From the NCBI RefSeq assembly GCF_040939455.1, contig NC_134108.1:39352501-39416500 (forward strand): DNA of 64,000 nt, read 5' to 3'. The first letter of the stretch is position 1; every line of letters starts with the position of its first letter. The notes under the pieces were generated by a model. The model did no database searches and was not told the DNA's origin. It saw nothing but the letters and a program-made list of their open reading frames with translations. This stretch comes from Microcebus murinus. Its lineage: Eukaryota > Chordata > Mammalia > Primates > Cheirogaleidae. Below are positions 1 to 11,335 of this stretch, piece after piece. The translations under genes were made by a program, and so were the position numbers.

Positions 1-60
1 AGCTATAATAGGCCCTATCTCTAAACAAACAAACAAACAAACAAACCAAACACAAACACT
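1..60 (+). repeat. SINE-like tail with (AAAC)n
   Basis: The first bases read like the end of a SINE or Alu (a 'ccctatctcta' motif) followed by an (AAAC)n tail. The body would lie left of the window, so the family cannot be fixed. Confidence 0.4.
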
Positions 61-221
61 CATCTGGTAAAGTAAGTGGCCCTCTTACTCTCATCTGGGC
101 AATAATTCCTGCTGATGGTATATAATTTCTCACATCCTCAAAACTGGAAAGAAAGGACAATAGAAGACTGTCAAAAGATGGCTGGATTCCTTGATTCTTT
201 CATTAACTAAATACTGTAAAC

Positions 222-415
222 CAGGGGTCCTCAAATTTTTTAAAGGGGGCCAGTTCACTATCCCTCAGACCATTGGAGGGTCTTTTTAAACTATAGTTTA
301 ATAAAAACTATGAGCAAATTCCTTTGCACACTGCACATATCTTATTTTGAAGTAAAAAAACAAACGGGCAAAAACACCCACATGTGGCCCACGGGCTGTA
401 GTTTGATGACGCCTG
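222..415. mobile_element. hAT-type miniature inverted-repeat element, 194 bp
   Basis: The left end starts caggggtcctcaaa. The right end, read on the other strand, starts caggcgtcatcaaac, giving imperfect terminal inverted repeats of about 15 bp. The flanks are 8-bp near-identical repeats, ctgtaaac (214-221) and ctctaaac (416-423), which is the target-site length of hAT transposons. There is no coding capacity, so it is non-autonomous. The interior, with its 'ggggccagttcact' and 'acatgtggcccacgggctg' stretches, matches a family I remember as common in strepsirrhine genomes; the name was not checked. Confidence 0.8.
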
Positions 416-423
416 CTCTAAAC

Positions 424-2164
424 AATCTATCTCAGACTATTCTAACAGCTGTTCGATGTTGAGTTCAGTGGATTACACTTTTTCCCTTTTTATTTATTTT
501 TTAAATTTTATTTCAGCAAATTGGAAGCTTTCCAAGCAAGGAAATTTATGCATTTGAGTCTTAAACACATTTAAGTGTTACTATGGCTTCGAAGAAGCTA
601 TTGATTCTGAAGTAGTGGGTTTTAATTGAATTGATTGCTTAAAAAAAAAAAAAAGAAAACTGTTAGGACTTTAATTGTTATACAGAAGTCTTAGTAATAA
701 ATATTTGGTTTTGTACAGACTTTAATTTCACTCCAGTAGATAAGCTCAATAAAGGTCATGTCCTGACACCCACCCACCTCGCCCCCAGAAAAATATTCTT
801 ACCAACATGTTGAACATCAGGGGCGAATCAATGACTCTTAATTGCTTTCTGGACTTGTCTCTAGCTCTTGAAATAGTTTCCAGCATGGGTCTGACTGGAT
901 TCCTATCAAGTACTGAATCACTTGTGTGAGAGTCAAGGCCTATTTTCCTAAAGACCGAGAACTGAGTACTCACTTCCTCTGTTTAGAAGGGGTTGTCCCA
1001 GTTCTCCTCCTGGTACAGCCTCTAGAAAAGAGTAAAAGGTGAGGAAGTGGGGATCAGCAATGCTTTACAGAAATAGCTATCAGATATGTTATCTAGAGAA
1101 GGTCAAAAGAGCCATGAGTAATTCCTTCTTAAGAAACCATTTTCATTTTTCTCTTCTACTCTGAAGAAATCTATCCAACAGGTAGGAATCTTCATTTTAT
1201 TTTTCCTTTTCAAAGTAAGGATTGTTCAAATCTAATCTAAAAGTAATTGAGCAGTAATACATGGTAATAAATAGTTTTAGGACCAGTGAGGATAAAAAAT
1301 AGCAGCAACCTCAAACCAGCTGGTCAGCCATGTGATATTTTATGAGCATCTGGCCATTCTTTCCAGCATACTATTAGCCCAAGCTTTTATAGGAAATAGA
1401 TACCAAAAAATACAGTAAACGTCTATTGTACATATTTGCTATAGATATGCCATAAATATTTAAACAAACTCAAATTTTAATTGGAGCAACAAGAAAAATC
1501 TAATCCATTTTGCACTGTGAATGGTGTATATGGTTCATTTGAGTTTCTATTTAAAATGAATGCAGACTCCTTTCATCTGGTGTTCTGCCCACTAGTAATA
1601 ATAGTAGCTATAAAAGGTTAATCAATTGCTACTGAAAGTGGAAATTCTATGTGAGAAAAGAGCTGTGAATTGTTAATAGTAATCCTTTTAAAGAAGAGAA
1701 ACCAAGATCAATTCTTTAACTTACTAATTCTTTTGCCCAATAACACTTGAAAATTTCATATCATTTTACCTGAGCACCTCTGAGGGGTTTTTTTGTTTGT
1801 TTGTTTGTTTAAAGATAAAGTAGTTAGTATCTTGTTGCAGTATCCACTATCTCGCATTATAACCGGTGTCTAACACATCAGAGTTATAATAAATGTCAAA
1901 TACTTAACAGAATGTTTACTATGCTGTGCCCTATAATAGTTAGGCTTTTAAAAGGGTTTATGAAGAGAAAAACCTTTAATATACAGGCTCAATATAATAC
2001 TTTGCCACATAGCAATAATGGTAATGATGATGATAATAAAATACAATAATAAAACTTGCATTTGAATTACTATAAGTATGACTGAGTGTTAGCAAAGTGA
2101 ATGTGTAGCCTTTGAATTTTATTTTGAACAAAACAGCTGGAAAAGACTTCCTGATGATAATTGG
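424..2164. other. No gene recognised
   Basis: AT-rich sequence without a convincing exon, RNA gene or element. It contains an A-run at 642-656 and a (TTTG)n stretch near 1787-1811. The minus-strand open frame at 746-973 has no recognisable domain and looks like chance. Confidence 0.6.
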
Positions 2165-3140
2165 AGAATTTTTTTTTATTTCAATAGATTTAGGAGTACA
2201 AGTGGTTTGGGGTTACATAGATAAATTTTATAGTGGTAATGTCTGTGTTTTTAGTGTACCTGTCACCCAAATAGTGTACATTGCACTGGGTAGATAATTT
2301 TTACTCCCTCACTACCCCTACCCTTCTCCCTTTTGAGTCTCCAGTGTCCATGGTATCACTCTGTATGCCCCTGCTTAGCTCTCACTTTTAGGTGAGAACC
2401 TGCAGTGTTTGGTTTTCCATTCCCATGTTACATTAGTTAGGATAATGGCCTCCAGTTCCATCCAAGTTGCTGCAAATGACACAATCTCATTCTATTTTAT
2501 TGCAGAGTAGTATTCCATGGCGTATAGATACCACATTTTCATTATTCACTGCTCAGGCGATGGGCACTCGGGTTGATTCCACATCTTTATAATTGTGAAT
2601 TGTGCTGTGATAAACATACAATTGCAGGTGTCTTTCTTATAGAATGACTTCTTTTCCTCTGGGTAGATACCCAGTAGTGGGATTGCTGGATCAAATGGTA
2701 GATCTACTTTTAGTTCTTTCAGTAATCTCCATACTGTTTTCCATAGAGGTTGTAATAATTTACATTCCCACCAAAAGTGAATAAGCATTTCTTTTTCACT
2801 ACATCCAAACCAACATCTACTGTTTTAAAATTATTTAACAATAGCCATTCTGACTGGGGTAAGGTGGTATCTCACTGTGGTTTTAATTTGCATTTCCCTA
2901 ATGATTAGTGATGTTGAGCTTTTATTTCATGTTTATTGGCCATTTGTATCTCTTCTTTTGAAAAATGTTCATGTCTTTTCCCACTTTTTAATGGGGCTAT
3001 TTTTCTTTTCTTGCTGATTTGTTTGAGTTTCTTGTAGATTCTGGGTATTAGTCCTTTGTAAGATATACAGTTTGTGAATATTTTTTTCCCATTCTGTAGG
3101 TTGTCTATTTACTCTACTTATTGTTTCTTTAATTATAACT
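2165..3140 (-). mobile_element. LINE-1 3' part, antisense, 5'-truncated
   Basis: A T-run at about 2169-2176 is followed by the antisense L1 3' UTR and then antisense ORF2. The minus-strand frame at 2546-2788 carries the well-known C-terminal ORF2p block ([16 protein letters not shown], then [16 protein letters not shown]). Only the last part of ORF2 is present, so this is a standard 5'-truncated retrotransposition product. Its sequence style fits L1PB/L1MA-age copies; the subfamily was not determined. Confidence 0.85.
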
Positions 3141-3299
3141 ATCTGTTAGATAAAATTAGGAATTTATTGTTTAACTGGATTTTTCATTTTGTGTAAGAAA
3201 ATATCATTACAATAAATTTTGTATGAAATGTCATAATCTATATAATTTGCTTTTAAATTTTTAACAAAAACCTACACAAATTAAATATGGTATAACATT

Positions 3300-3440
3300 A
3301 ATTGTTAATTCTAAGTTATGGGTAGATGGATATTTCTTGTACTCTTCTCTTACCTCTCTTACTCTTCTCTCTTGTACTCTTCTTGTACCTTTCTGCATAT
3401 TTGAAATTTTTCATAATGAAAATTAAAAAGACAAGAAAAC
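3300..3440 (+). mobile_element. L1M-type 3' end, sense
   Basis: Contains the 'tttgaaatttttcataatgaaaa' style of 3' terminus typical of older L1M elements, running into an A-rich tail and then a purine-rich microsatellite. The plus- and minus-strand open frames over this block are by-products of low complexity. Confidence 0.55.
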
Positions 3441-3515
3441 ACAGAAGGAAAGGAAGGAAGGAAGGGAGAAAGGAAGCAACCAAGCAAGTGAGGGAGGGAG
3501 GAAGGGAGAAAGGAA
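3441..3515. repeat. (GGAA)n/(AAGG)n microsatellite
   Basis: Imperfect ggaa/aagg purine tract, apparently grown from the A-rich tail of the preceding L1 3' end. Confidence 0.8.
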
Positions 3516-3551
3516 AAATAGCATTCTGTAATAAGAGAAGTAAAGCAGTGA

Positions 3552-3662
3552 CTACAGAATTAGAAATCAAGATGGAGGTCCTAGCTTCTACTATGTATGC
3601 AATTATGGGAAAGCCATCTAATTGATCCAAATTTAGTTTTCTTATTTTTAAAATGGAAATAA
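3552..3662 (+). mobile_element. MIR SINE fragment
   Basis: Follows the MIR pattern: 'ctagcttctact', then 'gggaaagccatctaa', then 'tttagttttcttatttttaaaatggaaataat', which corresponds to the conserved 'cctcagtttcctcatctgtaaaatggg' core. Degenerate. Confidence 0.6.
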
Positions 3663-3664
3663 TC

Positions 3665-4215
3665 TACAATGAAATACTATCTTGTCCACAAGATGGTTAA
3701 AATTAAAAACAAAGACTGATAATAGGAAGTATTGACAAGTATATGGAGCAAATGAAACATACATTGCTGATAGGAGTGTAAAATTGTGTAACCACTTTGG
3801 GAAATTGTTCAGCATCTTCTACTAAACATATACATAATCTATGGCCAAGCATTTTCACTACTAGTTACAAACAAAAGATAAATGAATGCATAGACAAAAA
3901 TATATGTATAAAATGTTTACAGCCTTTTTTTCCCATAATGTCACAAAACTGCAAACAACTAGATGCCCATGAACACATGGATGGATAAACAAATATTTAT
4001 TTGTTCACTGAATGCCCTATAACAATAAAACATGACAACTCTGGTACATTCACCAACATGGTTGAGACCCATAAATGTTATACTGTATTGACAGAAAGTA
4101 GTCAGGAAGAAAGACATATTTATTCTATGATTCTATCTGAAGTTTAAGCACAGGCAAAACTAAACAATGATAATAAATGAAGGATAGTGAAAAGCTATAG
4201 GATTCTGGAAATATT
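3665..4215 (+). mobile_element. L1M-type ORF2 end and 3' UTR, sense, ancient
   Basis: The text follows the 3' end of old L1M copies: a 'gctgataggagtgtaaaattg...ccactttgggaaattg' block, then 'caaacaactagatgcccatgaac', 'ggatggataaacaaa', and 'agtcaggaagaaagacatatttattctatgattc'. It is too mutated to hold a reading frame beyond 63 codons. Confidence 0.65.
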
Positions 4216-4234
4216 TTATATCTTGATTTTTACT

Positions 4235-4236
4235 CA

Positions 4237-4283
<47 letters not shown>
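4235..4283. repeat. (TA)n microsatellite
   Basis: About 24 uninterrupted TA units; probably length-polymorphic. Confidence 0.95.
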
Positions 4284-4286
<3 letters not shown>

Positions 4287-6530
4287 GTTTTACACTTTAG
4301 ATAAGATTGCTTTATACACTTTCCTATATCTATGTTATTCTTCAATTAAATAGAATAAATAAAAATACTAGTATCCAAATCTCAAAAGAGAAGAGCAAAA
4401 AAACTCTAAATTTTTTGCTAAAAGCAAGAATCTGTTTTTATATATGTCCAGCATTGTTTTTATTTGTGCTAAATTTGACCTACCTTCTACCTAAACCCAA
4501 TTCATTTTGGACTAAGCCTTGCCATAATCTTATCCTTAAGTTACCATTTTCACTGTTCTATTGATAATGGGAAAATTGTATATTTTTATTAATTTTCAGT
4601 TGCTAAATGTTCACACAATAGTTAGTTGAGTGCCTAATATATGCCAACACCATGCTAAGCACTGACACAAAATTAAATAAGACATTATCTTCACATTTAG
4701 TCAAAAACCTAATTGCAATACACTATGCTTACTTGAATTTCACTAGATTCTACATTTTTAAATGAAAGAAGCCAAAATAATTATTATACATCATCATTAT
4801 GTATATCATCAAAAACAAAACACCAAATGAAATTTTTATGGATATGCAAACTAAACTATTACAAATTCATTTACCTACATTTTGCTCCTACTAAGCTTCT
4901 GAAAATTAAAAGGTATTTTAGGATGAATTTGTTTTAAAAATAATTAAAAATTCTGAATTTCAGATTATTAAAAATATATTAAACATAATAATCATTTAAA
5001 TGTATTTTAAAGCTACAAATTGTATGCAGATCATATTTGATAGTACTAAAACTTTCTTAGAAATGTATAAATTGCAGATATTATTTTATAACAATTATTT
5101 AAAATACTCTAGATTATTTTCCCATTTAATCTTCCATTTCCTCATTTGCAGTGACTCAATGAATAAAATATTATTTTATGCCTTTGATATTCTCAAACAG
5201 AGAATAGCAAGTTAGCTTGCTTCCTAAGGTTTGAAGCTTGATTTTTAAATAGGAGATTTTAGTGCTCAGACCTTCAGATGATACTCATCAAGAATACTTG
5301 AATATAAGTACTGAACTCCTGTGATTCCCATCTTTCAAAGCATTAAGTACAAATTGATCTTCCAAGAAGTGTGCAAATGATGCACAATATGCTGAGCAGT
5401 ATGTGATCATTTGAATGAAAGATTTGAAAACAGTGAATTACTCTCAAACCTCTGGAGACTTTTTTATAATTCAGGCAAAGAGAGCCCCCATTCTGAAAGG
5501 TAATATATCTTTTTAAACACCCAGTTTTCCAGTTTTCCTCATCTCCTAAGGATTCATTTCATAAAAAAAAAAAATGTTAGTTGACATTATAAACAGATGC
5601 CAGAATGCACTCATCCAGCTCATGAAAAATTCAGCATAATTTTAGCAATGCATAGCAAAATCACTTATTAGGAGAAAATGCATAGTCTGATAGATGACCA
5701 TGATTATCAGGTAAATTATTCATTTCTCTTCACAAAGCAATCACCCAGCGGAGACTCACTCATTATTCACAGGTTGTCAGAGAACAGGATGTGAAGAGTG
5801 AACATGTGATGTGGGTGAGCAGCATTACCATGTAAGTTACAGAGAAGTGCCAAAATGCCCAAAAGCTGAGTGCTATTTAATAAGCCCAGTTGAAGTCAGG
5901 GTAAACGTGAAGTCTAGGGCCACAAACTTGTAGTGGAACCACTACCAAATATCAGTGCTACAGAAATAGGCTAAAGCCATATGGTGTCATCGGAGCCCAG
6001 AAACTATTTCCTTTCAGAAACTAAAATTTAGCTGCATTAGAGTTGTAAACCAAAATTCATGACAATTCTATTTTCAAACACTTTCAAGAACAAAAAATAA
6101 TTGTAAACCAGAAGCATCACTGACAAAGTTGCATATTAAAATATTTGTCAGAGACTGAACTTTGAAATGATCAGCATTCCATCTATCAGATTTTACTAGA
6201 GATTATTTTCTATAAGCATTAGAAAATCCTAAATGATACATATGAATTAGATGATTCAACATATACCTTTCTAAGCAATGATATTGATTTCAGAGTGTGC
6301 TATTTGAAAATTTTTTAAATTATGGTTACATCTAATACAATGTTACAAAATAAATTCATTACCTTTGAGCCACCTTTTATTTTCATTCAGGCTTTTTAAT
6401 AAATATTTATGACTTGTTTTGTCCAGTTTATTCAAAGTTGGTTCTGGAGATTAATTGTAGCCAGAATGGTTCTGTCCTCCCATGTCTGCAAGCAGTCATG
6501 GAAGGAGATAATAAAATAGATATCATCTAT
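4284..6530. other. No gene recognised; faint MIR at about 4615-4680
   Basis: AT-rich sequence. About 4615-4680 ('gttagttgagtgcctaatatatgccaacacc...gctaagcactgac') resembles the 5' half of a MIR. The plus-strand open frames at 4307-4564 and 5000-5215 show no domain and have AT-driven composition. No other signal seen. Confidence 0.5.
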
Positions 6531-6745
6531 ATTTTAAAATTTTTTAATTGACACATAATTTTACATATTTATGGAGTGCCTAGTCATGTTTTGATGCATA
6601 TAATGTATAGTGAACAAAGCTGGAGGCATCACACTACCAGACTTCAAAATATACTATAAAGCTATAGTAACCAAAACAGCATGGTACGGGAATACAAACA
6701 GACACATAGACCAATGGAACAGAATAGAAAACCCCCATATTAACC
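6530..6745 (-). mobile_element. Short L1 insertion with internal inversion (twin-priming-like)
   Basis: 6530-6605 is antisense L1 3' UTR ('ttaattgacacataa...tttatggagtgcc...tgttttgatgca'). It changes abruptly at about 6606 to about 140 bp of sense-strand ORF2 ('acaaagctggaggcatcacac...agctatagtaaccaaaac...agaccaatggaacagaat'). A 3' part plus an inverted 5' part is the signature of twin priming. Two independent fragments remain possible. Confidence 0.65.
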
Positions 6746-6944
6746 CATGTATCTACGGATGTCACCTATCTTAACCAAAAACACAGGACAGTAATGTCTT
6801 CACAGCTCATCACCCATGATTCAATCATATTTTATCTCAGGGTTTGTACCTCAGAGTTGTTATGTGGCTTGTAGTTAGGGCACAGAAATGTACTAGTTTA
6901 TTTGGCCATGCGTGACTCTTTTTTTTAGGAGCTTTTTGAAAAAA

Positions 6945-7249
6945 TTAATAATCTTCATTTCTTAGAACAGTTTAGGTTTATAGAAAAATTGAAGAAAATA
7001 GAGTCCCAAATATTCCCTCTTCCCTCCACCCATAATCAGTAAGAGTTTCTGTTGTTATACATGCTCTCTAGCACTTGGTATTGTCACTGTTTTTGTTTTC
7101 TAACTGTTCTAATAGGTGTGTAGTGGTTTCTCATTGTTTTTATTTGCAATTCCCTAATGGCATATGATGTTAAGCATCTTTTCACATGCCCATTTGCCAT
7201 CTGTATATCTTTATTTTTGAGATACTTGTTCAGATCATTGGTCCAATTT
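6945..7249 (-). mobile_element. Older L1M fragment, antisense
   Basis: Antisense L1M text ('gttttctaactgttctaataggtg...gtggtttctcattg...caattccctaatgg'), which is the older version of the ORF2 3' region. It stops where a younger L1 3' UTR begins at about 7250, so the younger element seems to have inserted into or beside it. Confidence 0.6.
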
Positions 7250-8829
7250 TTTAAATTGACACATAATAGTTGTACATATTTACAGGGTGCAATGTGATGA
7301 TTTGACACATGAATACATGGCATAATGATCAAATCAGGGTAATTAGCATATCTATTACCTCCAACATTTATCATTTCTTTGTGGTGGGAATATGCAAAAT
7401 ACTCTCCTCTAGTTATTTTGAGATATGCAATACCTTATTGTTGACTATAGTCACTCTGTTATGTACCAGGACACCAGAACTTATTATACCTTTCTAATTT
7501 AACTTTGTACACATTAACCATCTTCTCTTTATTATCCCTTTCCCCTAAACTCTCTGGTCTCTGATAACCACTGTTCTGTTCACTATTTCTATGAGACCAT
7601 TTTTTTAGATTGCACATATGAGTGAGAACATATGATATTTGTGTTTCTGTGTCTGACTTATTTCATTCAACATAATGTCCTCCAGGTTCATCTGTGTTGT
7701 TGCAGATGACAGGATTTCATTCTTTTTTTTTTTATGGCTGAATAGTAATAACATGATTTTACCACATTTTCTTTATTCATTTGTTGTTGGACACTTAGGT
7801 TGATTCTATGTCTTGGCTATTGTAAATAGTGCTACAATAAACTTGGAAGTGTAGATATCTCTTTGACATACTGATCTCAATTCATTTGGCTATGTAGGCT
7901 TAGTAGTGGGGTTATGGGATCATATTTTTAATTCTTTGAAGAACCTCCATGCTATTTTCCATAATAAGTGTACTAATTTACATTCCCACCAATAGCTTAT
8001 AAGGGTTTCTTTTTCTCCACATCTTTGCCAATACTTGTTATCTTTTGTTTTTTTGATAATCATTCTAACTGGAGTGAGATGGTATCTCATTGTGGTTTTC
8101 ATTTGCATTTCTCTGATGATTAGTGATGTTGAGCATTTTTGTATAAAACTGTTGGCTTATGTTTTCTTTTGAGAAATATCTATTCAGGTCTTTAACCCAT
8201 TTTTAATTGGATTATTTGAGGTTTTTTGCTATTGAGTTAATTGTATATTCTGGATATTAACCTCTTGTCAGATCTATAGTTTGCAAATATTTTCTCCCAT
8301 CTTGTAGGTTGTTTCTTCACTCTGTTGAGTGTTTCCTTTGTAGTGCAGAAGCTTTTTAGTTTGATATAATCCCATTTGTATATTTTTACTTTTGTTGTCT
8401 GTGCTTTTGAGGTCTCACCCCCCTCTCAAAAAAAAAAAAAAAAAGATTCTTTGTCCAGTCCAATGTCATGAAGCATTTCCTGTATGTTTTCTTCTAGCAG
8501 TTTCATAGTTTGTGGTCTTACATTGAAATCTTTAATGTATCTTGAGTTGATTTTTATATACGGTAAAGATAGGGGTCCAGGTTCATTTTTCTGCATGTGG
8601 ATAGCCAATTTCCCCAGCACCATTTATTGAAGAAACCGTTCTTTCCCCAACATGTGTTCTTGGTACCTTTTTCAAAAATCAGTTAACTGTACATGTATAA
8701 ATTTATTTCAGAACTCTCTATTCTGTTCTTTTGATATGTGTTTGTGTTATGCTAATACCATGCTATTGTTGGTTATTATAACTTTGTAGTATGTTTTGAA
8801 GTCAGGTAGTATAATGCCTCTATCCAGCA

Positions 8830-8831
<2 letters not shown>

Positions 8832-8869
<38 letters not shown>

Positions 8870-8906
8870 AGAGAGAGAGAGAGAGAGAGAAAAGAGAGAG
8901 AGAGAG
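8832..8906. repeat. (TG)n then (GA)n microsatellite
   Basis: Compound dinucleotide repeat grown within the antisense L1 ORF2. Confidence 0.95.
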
Positions 8907-10310
8907 ATTTTTTTGCTCAAGATTGCTTTGTCTATTAGAGGCCTTTTGGTAGTTCCATATGAATTATATGATTATTTTTTCTATTTCTATGAAGAATGTC
9001 ATTGGTATTTTGATAGGGATTACATTGAATCTGTAGATTGCCTTGAGTAGTATGGACATTTTTAACAATATTAATTCTTCCAATCCATAAGCACTGGATA
9101 TTTTTTCATTTTGTGTCCCCTTCAATTTTTTTTCATCAATGCTTTATAGTTTACATTGTACAGATCTTTCATCTCCTTGATTAAATTTATTTCTAAGTAT
9201 CTTATTTTTTGTACCTTTTGTAAATGAGATTGTTTTCTTGATTTCTTTTTCAGATAGTTTATTATTAGGATATAAAAATATCACTCATTATTATATGTTG
9301 ATTTTGTATCTTGCAAATTTCCTGAATTTGTTTATTAGTTCTAACAGTTTTTTGGTGGAATCTTTAAGGTGTTTATACATTAGATCATGTTGTCTACAAA
9401 CAGGGACAATTTGTCTATGAAAAAAATCCTTTCCCATTTGGATACCTTTTATTTCTTTCTTTTGCCTAATTGCTCTGGCTAGGACTTCCAGTACTTTGTT
9501 GGATAGAAATGGTGAAAGTGGACATTCTTGTCTTATTTCAGATCTTAAAGGAAAAACTTAAAGGAAAATTCTTAAAGGAAAAACTTTCAATTTTCCCCCA
9601 ATTAGCATAATGTTAACTGTGGATTTGTTATATATGGCCTTTATTGTGTTGAGGTATGTACCTTCTAAACCTAATTTGCTGAGAGTTGTTATTATGAAAG
9701 GATGTTGAATTTTTGTCAAATGCTTTTTCTGCATCTGCCGAAATAAGCATATGTTTTTTGTCTTTTCTTTCATTGTGAAATATAACACTTATTGATTTGC
9801 ATTCATTAAAGCATCATTGCATCCCTAGGGAGAATTCCACTTGATCATAGTGGAGGATACTTTAAATGTGCTGTTGAATTTGGTTTGCTAGTATTTGTTG
9901 AGGAGTTTTGCATCTATATTCATCAGTGATATTGACTGGCCTATAGTTTTCTTTATTTGTTGTATCCTTATCTGGTTTTGATATCAAGGTAACCACTGGC
10001 CTTGTAGAATGTGCTTGGAAGTATACCTTCTTCTTTAATTTTCTGGAATAGTTTGAGAAGAATTGGTATTAGTTATTATTTAAATGCCTGGCATAATTCA
10101 GCAGTGAAGCCATCAGATCCTGGACATTTGTTTGATAGGTGACTTTATTACTGATTCGATTTCCTCATTTATTATTGGTCTGTTCAGATTTTCTATTTGT
10201 TCATAAGTCAACTCTGGCAGATTATATGTATCCAGGAATTTATCTATTTATTCTATGCTTTTTAATTTGGCTTTTCAATTACTCTAGGCCATATAATTTG
10301 TCATAATAGT

Positions 10311-10429
10311 TTCCTTAAGAATATTATTGTGATTTCACTTTTAGGCACTTAAATTTCCATTTGTGGGGTGTCTGTTAGTGAAGAATTACTGTGTTCCTTT
10401 GGAAAAGTCATGTTTCCTTGATTTTTCAA
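10311..10429 (-). pseudogene. Remnant of L1 ORF1 N-terminus
   Basis: On the minus strand the text reads KNQGNMTFPKEHSNSSLTD then, after a stop, KSEITIIFLRK. This parallels the start of ORF1 in older L1 elements (KNQGNMTPPKE..., then the IIILRKL block). The expected start codon at 10427-10429 is TTG instead of ATG. The reading then runs directly into ORF2-like sequence at about 10311, so the coiled coil, RRM and C-terminal domains of ORF1p are gone. Nothing functional remains. Confidence 0.7.
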
Positions 10430-10790
10430 GTTTCTTGTGTCCCTATGTTGATATGTGTATATCTTGTCAAACAGTTGCCTCTTTTAATTTTATAAAATAG
10501 CTTTTGCAAGGAAAGACTTTTCCTTGTAGATGGATTCTAGAGTGTTGGTTGGGTTAAGAGTGCTTTGGCTTTGGTTCTGGATGGACACAGTAATATATTC
10601 CCCATGTAGTTTCTTCTTCTGTAATCTGTGTTAGCCTCTGTGAGTGTCTCAGTGGCCTAGCTGCAGAGGTTTGTATTGGTGGTTAGCATGGCTTTGCTGG
10701 GGGTGGGGTGCTGGTTTGACTCGTAGTCTGAGGAGATACATGTGTGGTTATTAGGTGGCCAGGGTGCAAGCTTGCCAAAAGTGGGGCATT

Positions 10791-11335
10791 GGGCTGCTTC
10801 TCAGGCCATGGGCAGGTGCATGTGGCAGCTAGTTCAGCTTAAGGGTGAGATCACCATAGGCAGGTCTACCAGGCTGCTTCTCAGGCCAGCGACACCCACA
10901 TGGTGGATGAGCTTCATCAGGGAATGTCTTCCCAGTGGTAGGTCCACTAGGCTCCTTCTTAGGCTAGAGGCACATGTTCATGTGTGTTCTCTGATTTGGC
11001 TCAGGGTATGTTCATGGGGGTGCATTTCTTGGGCTGTTTCTTAAGCTGAAGACACACACATGTGGTAGCTAGGTTTGCTCTGGTGGAAGGCTTGCTGAGG
11101 GCAGGTTTATTGGGCTGCTTCTCAGGCTAGGGGCTTTTGATGGCTCAGGTGCAGGTTTTTGGGGACAGGTCTGCTGGACTCTTTCTCAGGCTGGGGACAT
11201 GCATGCGTGCTGGCTGGGCTGGCTTGGGTGCAGGTTTGCTGGAGGTGGGTTTATCAGGGTGCTTCTCAGGCCAGAGACATGCATGCATGATGGTTTGTCT
11301 GGCCCACGTTTGGCTTCACCACTGTGCAGGACTGC
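10791..11335 (-). repeat. Tandem array of about 80-bp units in an L1 5' UTR
   Basis: The motif gggctgcttctcagg or a close variant recurs at 10791, 10871, 10949, 11031, 11112, 11176 and 11256. The spacings are 80, 78, 82, 81, 64 and 80 bp. Each is followed by a 'ggcac/gacac...atgcatg' stretch and a 'caggt.tgctgg' stretch. The block lies between the L1 5' terminus and its ORF1 remnant, so it is part of the 5' UTR, which normally holds the L1 promoter. Units have diverged from one another, so the array is old. Confidence 0.8.

Noticed and set aside
3316..3630. Complementary 104- and 99-codon frames
   Set aside because: They run through an L1M tail, a GGAA/AAGG microsatellite and a MIR; low complexity keeps both strands open.
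10791..11335. CRISPR-like array
   Set aside because: Repeats are contiguous, diverged, about 80 bp, without short exact repeats and unique spacers, and the DNA is mammalian.
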